64,000 bases of DNA from Mycothermus thermophilus (lineage: Eukaryota > Ascomycota > Sordariomycetes > Sordariales > Chaetomiaceae): contig QQBE01000017.1 of assembly GCA_011316235.1 (NCBI GenBank), positions 62,001 to 126,000 of the forward strand, read 5' to 3'. Shown here piece after piece: positions 12,040-21,440 of the stretch. Position 1 is the first letter of the stretch. Every line of letters starts with the position of its first letter. The notes beneath the pieces were generated by a model. The model ran no database searches and was not told where the DNA came from. It saw only the letters and a program-made list of their open reading frames with translations. The position numbers and the translations under genes are program-made.

Positions 12040-12767
12040 TTCACCATCTGCACCTCGATCCAGCAGCCCACTGAAGCAAGATTGGAAGTCAGGTTGCAGC
12101 ATATGCTCTGCGAATGAACCTGGTGTCAGTAAAGAAACGCCAGCGAGCTGTCGATCCGAAGTTGGGTGCTGCAATGATAGTGTCCAGATGGGCGCCGTGG
12201 CGATGAAGACAAGTGCGCTAGAGCTCGAGAAATATATCTGGACAAAAAAGCTTTCATGACGGCTCTTAGTAACGGGGGAGACAACCTGTAGCTAATGCCA
12301 CGAAACATACCGCCCCAACCTGAGGTTCGATAGAGCAGCAGGGTCGTCGCGCGAAGGGATGATGTGATAGTTAGGTAACGTTCGCTATTCGAGGTCTAAT
12401 GGCATGGCCGGACTTCTTTGATGGCTTATCTTGATAAACAGGGTAAACGACTGGCTCGTAAACCTCGACGGGATCTTCAACCATAGCGAGAGTGTGATGG
12501 ACATCCGGGAAGTGTAGAACGGCTATTAGCACAAAATTGATGCTAGCTCGAGACTGAGTTAATCAGGATAGTATGGGACCCAAGATAACTCACGAAGATG
12601 ACGAATGGCATGGCGACAATGATGTCGAGGACTAGAACGATTCTCGTATCCATGGGGAAGCGCCAGAAATCGTTCAAGGTCGATTTCCATACCCTGAACA
12701 ATTCGGGCCAGAAATATTCGAGCGCCCAGCGCCAGGGGTCATGGCCTGAGAACCACAAGAACGACAT
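12040..12767 (-). pseudogene. Decayed tandem copy of the membrane protein gene
   Basis: Reading on the - strand, residues from 12767 (MSFLWFSGHDPW...) align with the start of the intact gene at 11693 (MWFLGHKIGKD...). A GTGAGT donor sits at the same place, after PFVIF versus PFFLF. Beyond it the match continues as HTLAMVED versus RILAMVED, and then in another frame as LRATTLLLYRTSGW versus VRATTRMLYRTLGW. At least one frameshift separates these blocks. The acceptor equivalent is no longer in phase, further frame changes follow (RRAYAAT next to a stop), and the C-terminal half of the family is missing. It is therefore a truncated relic of a tandem duplication. Both copies point the same way, and the relic is 5' of the intact gene. 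Confidence 0.72.
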
Positions 12768-13237
12768 TTCTGAGTTTTTCCCGCGCAAGCCGAGTTCGAG
12801 TGCTCCAGATGGGGGATGAGGATCAATGTAATGATAGCATCATGGGGTGTAATAAAAGGGATGGGAGCGCGATCGTCGGCAGGAAGCCATGGAAGGCACA
12901 ATCATGGGAAAGTATTTTTGTACTCAAGCCCGTCATGATTATCGTCAAAACCCGGACAACGAGTTTGGCCACTGACCCGTTGCAGGGGCTGCATATCTTC
13001 GACGCCGGCGAGTCGGGGCCAACGAACCTTATTGACAGCCGATGTTCCAAGTATCTAACATACCTGGGGATAGGTCTCTTAATTTCTAGCAAGGGGCAAG
13101 AGAAAATATCTTGTGTTGTTTTCTAACCACCCATGAAACTGTGCTCTGCATCATTGACTCGCCTTCCGTCACTTGATTATACCCATAAAATATTCCAGGA
13201 TGTGAACAATAAAACCGAGCCTCGTGCCCATGCGCCT
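12768..13237. other. Intergenic region
   Basis: Between the membrane-protein pseudogene and the first F-box-like gene. Nothing recognised beyond short unsupported ORFs. Confidence 0.5.
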
Positions 13238-14704
13238 TCATCGCTTGGGCGAGAACATCATCATCATAGTGTGCCATACCCCTGCCGGTGGGAAAGAAGC
13301 GATGGACTTCAGCTCAGGACTGAGACGAGTGTTGTCCCAGTTCCTACCGCTGTCAATGACCGTCACTCTTTCCAGACGAGGCAACCGGTCGGCGCTCTCG
13401 AAAGCAAGCTCATGCAGGCATTTCCTCAGCACCTGTTGATACACTTTCCCGTCCCAAGATTCCCCGGAACTCTCGTCATCTGATTGTAAATGTGAGGGTA
13501 CCCAAGGGTTTGTCTGTCCAGTCATATATGATTCTTCAAGCACCTTCAGACGTCGAAGAGATGATGGTAGTCTTTCGCAAATATTTGTGCATCGCATATC
13601 CCCCAAGCTGCTGAAAAGGACCCAGGGTGGAATGGCAAGATCGGAGAGAACTTGCATGGAAGCGAGACAACTAAGTCTTCTTTGAGGCCCGATGTAAGGC
13701 TCGCCATCTATGATATTATCGCCAAGGTCCAGGTGCAGGGTTTCCAGTGTTTCCGTGCAGAAGCTGAGGGCCTCGTTGAGTCCAGGAGTCGAGAGATCTT
13801 CTATAGTCTCGCCGAAGTATGGAGACAAAGAGACATCGACCGTCTTCAGGGGAGGACAGACGTCCTTGCAAAGGTGATACCACCACATGGCAGTAAGAAA
13901 CGAGAATTCCATGCGCAAGGTTTCGACGTGTTTCCACGCGTCCTTGGTCATATGCTCCAGGTTCCAAAACTGCGGACCAAATAGTTCAAGATGTTTGACT
14001 TTCCGGCCGACCATGAGCTTGTCTGGAAGACTGTCGTCGAGGCGCGAGTCACAGGCCCCTGGGTCGGAGACAAGAATAAGGCGCTCGAGTTTGGCCAATG
14101 CCTCCGCACCGCGCCCAAGAACGTCGAACAAAAAGTCGTAGTCACCCACGTTGTAGGTCGGAAGTTTCAAATGGAGGCTGGTGACGTTGGGCGTGATGAG
14201 CAGCAATATCGCGCAAGCTGCCTCTGCGGATGCAACGCAATCGAAATCTGCGAGGCCTTCACACACGGCATGACTCGGCTGGGCAACCGGCTCGGAAACA
14301 CAGGATATTATGGCTTGAACATCGTCGTCCTCAAACCGTTGGAGGAGGTTGTCGAGCCTTTCCAACGCGTCATCGCTTTCCCGTTTCACGTCTCCCAGGT
14401 CAAGAGAAGCGGTGAGGGAGATACCCTCCACGAGCCCAGCTAAGTGGGGTGCCTTGAGCAGAGTTAGAAGCAGGCTATACAAAGTACAGAGGCGATGGAT
14501 CCGGATGGTACGATATAGGAAGTCAGTCGCGATGGGAGTGAGCCGACGGTTGGCCAAGGCCAAGTTGGCCAGCGCCTTACTGTCAGCGATGGCGTCGTGG
14601 TCATCATCGAAAGCGCCGAGAACGATGGGTGGGTCGATCAAGTCTTGATGTAGATGCCGCGCGATTTCCACCAGCAGTTCATCTGGTAACTTCATGAGGG
14701 TCAT
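13238..14704 (-). CDS. F-box-like protein, tandem family copy 1
   Basis: A single-exon gene of 488 residues. The N-terminus (MTLMKLPDELLVEIARHL) is a classic F-box-like start, followed by LANLALANRRLTPIATDFLYRTI, so the protein probably binds Skp1 in an SCF ubiquitin ligase. The remaining ~400 residues contain leucine-rich, irregularly spaced segments typical of fungal F-box proteins with a divergent repeat domain. Particular markers shared with the next two genes are the VKHLELFGP block near the middle, PGLNEALSFC, and the C-terminal FSPKR. The substrate is unknown. It is the most divergent of the three tandem copies. Confidence 0.85.
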   Translation of the reverse strand: MTLMKLPDELLVEIARHLHQDLIDPPIVLGAFDDDHDAIADSKALANLALANRRLTPIATDFLYRTIRIHRLCTLYSLLLTLLKAPHLAGLVEGISLTASLDLGDVKRESDDALERLDNLLQRFEDDDVQAIISCVSEPVAQPSHAVCEGLADFDCVASAEAACAILLLITPNVTSLHLKLPTYNVGDYDFLFDVLGRGAEALAKLERLILVSDPGACDSRLDDSLPDKLMVGRKVKHLELFGPQFWNLEHMTKDAWKHVETLRMEFSFLTAMWWYHLCKDVCPPLKTVDVSLSPYFGETIEDLSTPGLNEALSFCTETLETLHLDLGDNIIDGEPYIGPQRRLSCLASMQVLSDLAIPPWVLFSSLGDMRCTNICERLPSSLRRLKVLEESYMTGQTNPWVPSHLQSDDESSGESWDGKVYQQVLRKCLHELAFESADRLPRLERVTVIDSGRNWDNTRLSPELKSIASFPPAGVWHTMMMMFSPKR

Positions 14705-15152
14705 CGTGTGCGATTTGGGGCGGCAGTTGCAGGAAGGACGATTGAAGCTGGTCTGACTGGGTTCGTGTGTTGGTTGAGATGGTGAGGGGATAAGAAACTG
14801 GAGAATTCTGAAGGGTCTCCGGTGAGGCTGAAAGGAGCCAAGACACCCAGAGCAACGCCTCGGAAATGGAAGCTGAGTCAGTCACAAGCTCGGCCTGGCC
14901 ACAGGAATACCCCGAAATGTTCTCGGCATCATGTTCGTTCTGAATGAAGTGGCAGTATGTTGAGCAGACGGAAGTATTATTCTTAGAGATGATCAATGAT
15001 TGGAAAGTCTGCCTGACCTAGAGGTAGCTAATGCACCTAGGAGTTCCAGGATTTCCCATTCCTCCGTATCGCTGCCGAACCCAAGTTGAAGCATGTCCTC
15101 ATTATAACACTTTGTGCCAACAAAAGCTCGTCCCCACCATGTTACCATATGG
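14705..15152. other. Intergenic region between F-box-like copies 1 and 2
   Basis: About 450 bp of spacer. No gene or repeat recognised. Confidence 0.5.
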
Positions 15153-16703
15153 CTACCTTGTCGGGGCAAATGTAAACGTCTGCAAAACCTTAACGGCCCA
15201 ATAATGAGGAGTTATTGGGACAAAGCAAAAACGTCCCCGGTCACCAAACTTCTCGACAATCCAAACATGGTCCCATTCCTTTTCACCTCGTGTAACCTCA
15301 ACCTCTTCGAGGTGCGGTAGCCAATCCGAACTCTCGAATGCCAACTGGAGCATGACCTGGGATATCAGCTGAGGGTAGGTGGGTTGATTTCCCTCTGTGT
15401 GATCTGTGTGATCGACCTCCCAATCAGCCCATGGATCAGGGTCTGTACAGATCAGTTGCTCTTCGTGGAGCTGCAACTTTCTCAGTGAGCGGGGCAGTCT
15501 TGTGCAGATGCTATTTCTCCGAAGATCCTCCAAAGAAGCGAAAAGAAACCGGACAGATATGGCAAGACAGCTGAGAACCTCCATGGAAGAAAGATCCAAC
15601 CTCCCTGTCGGTCCAAGATGAGGCTCGGTCCCTGAAGGGCCTCCATGCCATAGGGAGAGGGTTTCGAGGGTGCCTTTGCAGAAACTCAAGGCCTCGTTGA
15701 TTCCTGGCTGTTGCTGGTCCTCTTCCTGGAGTATCGTATGACCAGAATCTGACATGCTGATCTCGAGGTTCCTCAAAGGAGGACGAGTCTCTTTGCAGAG
15801 TGTGTGCAGCCAAGAGCCGGAAAGCTGCGCCCACTGCATACGCAACGTCTCCACGTATACCCAGGGATCGGTCACTATGTCAGCATCTACGAGTACCGGC
15901 CCGTAGAGCTCGACATGCTTAACCTTACGACCATTCAAGAACTGGTTCGGGGCGAGCTTCGGAAGCTGGGTCTCGGGATCAAATCGTCGCAGATCAGAGG
16001 TGAGTCGCAGCCTCTCCAATTGTGGAAAGATCCGTTGGTCAATCCGGGAGGCAACGGTGGACCTTATGAACTGGGAGTCGTTGATGTTTGACGAGGGCAA
16101 CATCAAGCGGAGTGTGGTGAGGGTAGGGGTGAGGCCCAAGAGCAGGATACAGGACAGATGAGCAAAGTTGTTGTCCACAAGCTTCTCCCACATGCCTGCC
16201 CAGTGTTCAATGCAGTCTTCAAGACGATCCCTCAAATCTGGGAACCCAACAACAACTTTTGAAAATGTACGCAGAACGTCGCGATCGCCTGTGCTGTGGT
16301 GAAGTGCTTCCACAAGATTCTGGACGGCTAGTCGGTCCAGTTCATGGTATTCTGAGAGGGCGTAGTTGATCTTCACCGCAACCGAAAGCTCCTGGACCAT
16401 TAAACCCAAGCGAGGTGACTTGAGAAACGTCCAGATGATGAGGAACAGGCTTCGGTGGCTTTGAAGGTGGATGCTATGATAGAGCACACTGTTCGTGACG
16501 GCATTGAGGCGGTGATTTGTGCATGCCAATCGAGCCAGAGCTTCCCGTGCTTCTATTGCCCCAGGGTTCACGGATATAATAAAATCGCGAAGCGCCTCCG
16601 GGGCAACGGTAGTCTCGCTGTTGGGCACATCAATGAAGCTGGGAATAAAGAGCTGCTTGACGATCTTCGTCAACAGCTCGTCGGGAAGGCTCATGAGACT
16701 CAT
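15153..16703 (-). CDS. F-box-like protein, tandem family copy 2
   Basis: An intronless gene of 516 residues. It starts MSLMSLPDELLTKIVKQLF and keeps the F-box continuation LARLACTNHRLNAVTNSVLYHSI. It shares with copy 3 the markers FLKSPRLGLMVQEL, NQFLNGRKVKHVELYGPVL, NEALSFCKGTLETL and the end FTFAPTR. Copies 2 and 3 look closer to each other than to copy 1. The likely role is a Skp1-bound substrate receptor of an SCF ligase; this rests on the F-box only. The downstream half is leucine-rich but without canonical LRR spacing. Confidence 0.87.
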   Translation of the reverse strand: MSLMSLPDELLTKIVKQLFIPSFIDVPNSETTVAPEALRDFIISVNPGAIEAREALARLACTNHRLNAVTNSVLYHSIHLQSHRSLFLIIWTFLKSPRLGLMVQELSVAVKINYALSEYHELDRLAVQNLVEALHHSTGDRDVLRTFSKVVVGFPDLRDRLEDCIEHWAGMWEKLVDNNFAHLSCILLLGLTPTLTTLRLMLPSSNINDSQFIRSTVASRIDQRIFPQLERLRLTSDLRRFDPETQLPKLAPNQFLNGRKVKHVELYGPVLVDADIVTDPWVYVETLRMQWAQLSGSWLHTLCKETRPPLRNLEISMSDSGHTILQEEDQQQPGINEALSFCKGTLETLSLWHGGPSGTEPHLGPTGRLDLSSMEVLSCLAISVRFLFASLEDLRRNSICTRLPRSLRKLQLHEEQLICTDPDPWADWEVDHTDHTEGNQPTYPQLISQVMLQLAFESSDWLPHLEEVEVTRGEKEWDHVWIVEKFGDRGRFCFVPITPHYWAVKVLQTFTFAPTR

Positions 16704-17225
16704 GTTGGGTGATTAAAACGACGGTTGTCCGAAGGAAGTAAGCTGTGAGGCGAGGACGGTTGACCTGAATTTGGGTGCTCTTATCGGAGTCTGCTGGAGG
16801 TTGATGGTCGAAACGAGTCTCCCAGGTACGGACAGGTCCATAGAGGCTGGTTATCCGCTCGCTGGTAATGTAAAAGTGGAACTCAACTGGCCCGGCTGTT
16901 TGAGCCATTCCTACCCGGAGTCAAGTACTGCCAGCCTATCCACCAGGGTAGTGGGTAAGTATTGGCTGATGGATACGACTAGCCTGGCGGCAGCTATGAT
17001 ACAACCACCACGTGACTTAACCCTTGTCCACATGCACCGCATTATTTACTTAGTCCTCTCCACAACACCGTACAGCACTTCCCGTCTTCTATCAGAATTA
17101 AACAAAAGTAGTATTATGGGGCGAACACAGAACAATCAAACGTACAGCAGATATGCCCGGAGGATCATGGTTGATCACTTGTACATACTGGTATTAAGCA
17201 AGGCGCCCTGACTTCACCCCTACGT
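16704..17225. other. Intergenic region between F-box-like copies 2 and 3
   Basis: About 520 bp of spacer between same-strand genes. Short ORFs only; nothing recognised. Confidence 0.5.
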
Positions 17226-18765
17226 CTATCTTTTCGGGGTGAATGTGAACTTCCTAAGCTCATCATCGTAATAGGATTTCCACTTCTTGGAAAAGCGACC
17301 CTGTTTGCCAAACTTCAATCTCAACTGTTCTGCACAGCCAAGATATTGCCAGCTGCGCGACAACCTTGTAACCTCGACCTGTACGAGGTTGGGAAGCCAC
17401 TCCGAACTGTCAAATCCCAGCTGAAGAATAGCCCTGTTTACCAGAAGAAAGTATTCGGGCTCTTGGGGTACGGGCTCGCCAAGTCTCCAATCCCACCAAG
17501 GGTCGCGATCATGATAATAGCCAAGGACCTCTTCATTGAGACGCAGAGTGCGCAGCGAGCGGGGCAGCCGTTCGCAAATGTTGTTGTCTCGCATATCCTT
17601 CAATGAGTTGAACAGAGACCGAGCTTGGATACCCAGAGAGGTGAGGACTTCCATGGAAGAAAGATTCAGCCGGCCCTGGGCCCCAAGATAAGGCTCTATG
17701 TCAAGTCTCCCGTCATAGCCGAGATACAGGTTCTGGAGCGTGCCCCTGCAGAGCTGCAGGGCCTCGTTGAGTCCCGGTGCGTTCTTGTCTAAGATGATGT
17801 TGGTGTCGTTGTAAGCCGACGTCTCAATCTCGAGGTGCTTCAAGGGCGGGTGGACGTCGTTGCAGAGAGTGTACAGCCAACTGCTGGAAATATGAGCGTA
17901 TTGCAGGATCAACTTTTCCACGTGCGCCCACGCGTCATTCACAAGTGCGGCGTTCAGAAGGACCGGTCCATAGAGCTCGACATGCTTAACCAGACGGCCT
18001 TCCAGGAATTGATTGGGTGCTACGTCCGGGAGTCGGGTATCGTCGTCAAATACCCATAGATCCGAGGTGAGACGAAGTCGCTGTAATCGCGGAAAGCAGG
18101 GCGGCTCGACTTCTGAGGTAACAATCGACCGTAAGAACTCGCAAGGCCTGATGCGGAAGGAGGGCAGCATCAAGCGAAGGATGACTATATTGGGTGTGAG
18201 CAACAGAAGTAGCGCGCAAGCATACTCTGCGGTGTCATCGGAGATAACAAGCCAGTCTCTCCATTGCTCAAGAACCCAGGAGATGCCGAATTTCAAGTCC
18301 GGTCTCACGCTGGTAAGTCGGCGGAATGTGTTCTTGACGTCACTGTCGTCTCTCTCCTCGTCCAAAGACATGGACAGCTTTCTCAGGGCCCATTTGTCCT
18401 CATCCGCATAATCATCCCGTGTAAAAGAGAGATCCACCGCACAAGACAGTTCGCGAACCATCTCAGCCAAATGAGGCGACTTGAGGAAAAGCTGGAAGGA
18501 AATAAAACAGGGTATCGTGGTGGCGAATGTGGATGGAACGATACAAAACTCGAATGGCGATGGCATTGAGACGGCGATTGGCGAGGGACAAATTCAGAAG
18601 ATTTTGTTGTGAGGCAAATGTCCCGGGGGCTGTTGAAGTAATAAAGTCGCAGAGCGCGTCCGGATTTGACAGAGGCATGCCAACCGGGGGATCAACCACG
18701 CTGGGAACGACGACATGGCTGGCGATCTCCGTCAGCAGCTCGTCAGGGAGATTCAGGAGGCCCAT
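17226..18765 (-). pseudogene. F-box-like protein, tandem copy 3, frameshifted
   Basis: The N-terminal F-box (MGLLNLPDELLTEIASHVV ... VLYRSIHIRHHDTLF) and the rest of the protein (FLKSPHLAEMVREL ... FTFTPKR) are both well preserved but in different frames. The switch falls at about 18495-18512, next to a T/A homopolymer. Relative to copy 2 there is one extra base between the conserved blocks. The 17 nt that look like an intron tail there are too short to splice, and a longer intron would delete the conserved LYRSI motif. The gene is therefore either a recent pseudogene or carries a one-base assembly error. Apart from this lesion, about 510 codons are open. The ATG at 18566 could in principle start a product without an F-box. 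Confidence 0.75.
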
Positions 18766-19544
18766 ATTGAGTGATCACCGATGATTGTTGTCCCGAGCAC
18801 CCTGTCCCAAAGGGAAAGGATTACACGGAGTTGCAAATGGTATGTTTGGTTGGAGGATGCTGGAGTTATCGGTGAGATCCAAGACCATCCAAACGTCTGA
18901 ATAGAGGCGGTGAGGCAGAGGGGAGTCACATGACCGTCACGTGATCACGCGATCAACAACAACCCCGCGCATTCTGAATTCTGTGAATGAATGCCACATC
19001 CACGATTGATATCAGACTTAACCGACGCAAACAAGTGCTCAGATGAGCTTTCAGGAGTCTTTTAAAGAGATAATATTGGCTCTACAGACCAACTGAAGCT
19101 TTCCTGCAGCATTGGACCTGCTCGTCAGTGAAGCTAAAAAGTGGTGCTTCATTGCAGACAAGACCCAACTCCTCCCGCTACTTTCAGATGACGGAGGATC
19201 ATGTCAATGACCTGGAACGCACTCATCGCAAGGTGGGTATGCTGATTTGTTCTGGATTTTCCATAATTGACGATTGCCGGAACCAAGGGTCAAATGCTTT
19301 GGTTTCTATGCTTGTGCCTTACACTCCAAGCTGTCTGTTCCAAATGACTTGCACTGTGCCGTCAGCATCGTTCATCTTCATCTGGCCTTTGTTTGTCTCC
19401 CAGCCACGTAGCCATCCATCCGGTCAAGACAGCAACAAAGAAACCCGACCAACCGAAAAATGTCCACCGTCGTGGCCTTCTCTCACAATTGTTCTTCTCA
19501 TCTCCGGAGGGCCGAGCACATCGGGAATCGCATCATCCATCACA
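18766..19544. other. Divergent intergenic region
   Basis: Upstream of F-box-like copy 3 (-) and the acyltransferase (+). An ORF runs through 19128-19544 in frame with the acyltransferase, but I regard it as leader. Palindromic-looking GTCACGTGATCACGCGATC lies at about 18937-18955. Confidence 0.5.
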
Positions 19545-21239
19545 ATGCTCAGCCCGTCGTGCTTTTGGCGTCGTTGGGTGCGTCCGGTGCTCCCCAGTTT
19601 CATCGCAGACACTCTTCTCCCAAACCCCAATGATTCCCATCCCGTAGGCTCAACAAGAAGCCGCCGACCAACACGTTCGACCGCCTACCTAGACGGCCTG
19701 CGAGGTATCGCTGCCATGCTTGTCTTCATCCACCACTACACCGCGGCCTTCCCGTCACTCTTCCTACCATACACCCTCCTCGACCCTCCATCAAACCAAA
19801 CCAATGCGGCAGCCCGACCGAAACACCAACATCCTCTCGCAGGGGTCGTCCTCCCAACTCATGCCAACAGCAACACCACTGTCTCTTCGTCACTGCTCCC
19901 AGCACCCTCAATCAAGTACCCTGACCCAACCTTCCTCCAACTCCCCTTCATCCGTGTCCTCTTCTCCGGCCGGCCCATGGTGCACATCTTCTTCGTTATT
20001 TCCGGCTTCGCCCTCTCATACAAAACCTTCCGCTGTCTCTACTACGACCACAACCGCCATAGAGCTCTCGACAGTCTCGCGTCGACCACCTTCCGTCGTG
20101 CCCCACGCCTGCTCGTTCCGCCTATCATCTCCACATTCTTCATTGCCATTCTCCAGCAGGCTGGATTGCTCGAAACTCCGAACAACTCCGTTTTTGCAGA
20201 ACTGAGGGGCTGGTCGAAGACAGTGTTTCGCGAGATTACATGGCCGTGGGCGTGGGATCGGGATATGGCGCCTGGGTACGACATCCATCTCTGGACGATC
20301 CCGATCGAGCTCGCACATTCGTTGATGTTGTTTGTCGTGCTGCTCGCATTGGCCAGAGTGAGGTACATTGTGAGAAATGTGATCGTCGGCGCTGGGATGG
20401 GGTATTGTTTGGCGTGTGGAAGGTGGGCGGGGTTCGAGTTTCTTGTCGGCATGGCTCTCGCAGAAACGCATGTTCGCCGGGAAGTAGAGGAGGAAGAGAA
20501 GGGGTTGGCCAAGGTTGAGGAATGTCAGGATGAGTTGGGAGACGTTGACCGGACTGGGCCACACGCGGTGATGAACAGGGTGAATGCGGTGTACGGTATT
20601 AAAACCTTCAGCCGGAGGACTGTCCGTCTGATCAGGGCACTGGGCCACTGGGGCATGCGCCTACTCCAGGTCACGGCGCTGGTCGCCTGCCTGTTCATCG
20701 CCGGGTGGCCTGCGTTCGAGGAGTCCCGATCACCCATCATTCGGACTCTCATATCCTGGACCCCGGAGCCGTTTGCCACCGAGCTTGGCGACGTCGAAGG
20801 ACCGCAGAAGTTCTGGTTTGCACTGGCGGCCGCGGGAGTTGTCTGGGCTGTTGGCGAGCTGTCATGGGTGCGGCGCCTCTTTGAGACATCTGTGGCCCAG
20901 TACTGCGGGGACATCAGCTTCGCCATGTACATCTGTCATGGAACTGTTTCGGACTTGCTCGGTGATCCGATCATGGGGTATCCGACCAAGGAAGACGGCT
21001 CCCGCGGAAGGGGAGTGCAGGGGGTTTTGGGGATGGAAACGCCGACGCAAATTGTTGTGGGTTGGATTATTGGGCTCTTCCTGTTAAGCCCCTTTGTCAT
21101 CTGGGCGGCAGATGTATTCTGGAGAGCGGTTGATAGGCCGGTGGTGAATCTGGCCAGGAAATTCGAGATATGGTGCTTAGAGGAGGAGCAACGGACAAGG
21201 ACAGCACCGGAGAGTGAGGGGTACTCTGTCCTAGCGTGA
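19545..21239 (+). CDS. Acyltransferase-3 family membrane enzyme
   Basis: A single-exon gene of 564 residues from the ATG at 19545 (context CACAATG). Its acyltransferase-3 (OafA/YrhL-like) domain opens with STAYLDGLRGIAAMLVFIHH at about residues 45-64. The His pair after the Arg of LRG is the usual active-site feature. PMVHIFFVISGFALSYK is a second family block. About ten hydrophobic segments follow, ending FVIWAADVFWRAVDRPVVNLA. Such enzymes transfer acyl groups, often acetyl, to extracytoplasmic glycans or to small molecules; the substrate here is unknown. An in-frame upstream Met at 19128 adds 139 unconserved residues and is unlikely to be the start. No neighbouring biosynthetic genes are present. 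Confidence 0.88.
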   Translation: MLSPSCFWRRWVRPVLPSFIADTLLPNPNDSHPVGSTRSRRPTRSTAYLDGLRGIAAMLVFIHHYTAAFPSLFLPYTLLDPPSNQTNAAARPKHQHPLAGVVLPTHANSNTTVSSSLLPAPSIKYPDPTFLQLPFIRVLFSGRPMVHIFFVISGFALSYKTFRCLYYDHNRHRALDSLASTTFRRAPRLLVPPIISTFFIAILQQAGLLETPNNSVFAELRGWSKTVFREITWPWAWDRDMAPGYDIHLWTIPIELAHSLMLFVVLLALARVRYIVRNVIVGAGMGYCLACGRWAGFEFLVGMALAETHVRREVEEEEKGLAKVEECQDELGDVDRTGPHAVMNRVNAVYGIKTFSRRTVRLIRALGHWGMRLLQVTALVACLFIAGWPAFEESRSPIIRTLISWTPEPFATELGDVEGPQKFWFALAAAGVVWAVGELSWVRRLFETSVAQYCGDISFAMYICHGTVSDLLGDPIMGYPTKEDGSRGRGVQGVLGMETPTQIVVGWIIGLFLLSPFVIWAADVFWRAVDRPVVNLARKFEIWCLEEEQRTRTAPESEGYSVLA

Positions 21240-21440
21240 GTCGTTAAGTACGGAGCATATGCTTACAGAGTACGATTTCTTGGTGCTTGGAAACAGCAAT
21301 CAAGCAAAAGCGAGGGGGATTGATGATGACGCCTCAAGTCGTGTCTGCCTAGCCCTGACGCATCTTCCACATCGGTATTCCAGAGCGATCCTGTTTTAAG
21401 TCGGCTTTGGTTATCCCCCTTCCCCGAACACTTCAGCTCA

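Noticed and set aside
18463..18570. Short intron explanation for the frame change in F-box-like copy 3
   Set aside because: A 17-nt intron is too short to splice, and a 50-60 nt one would remove the conserved LYRSI block.
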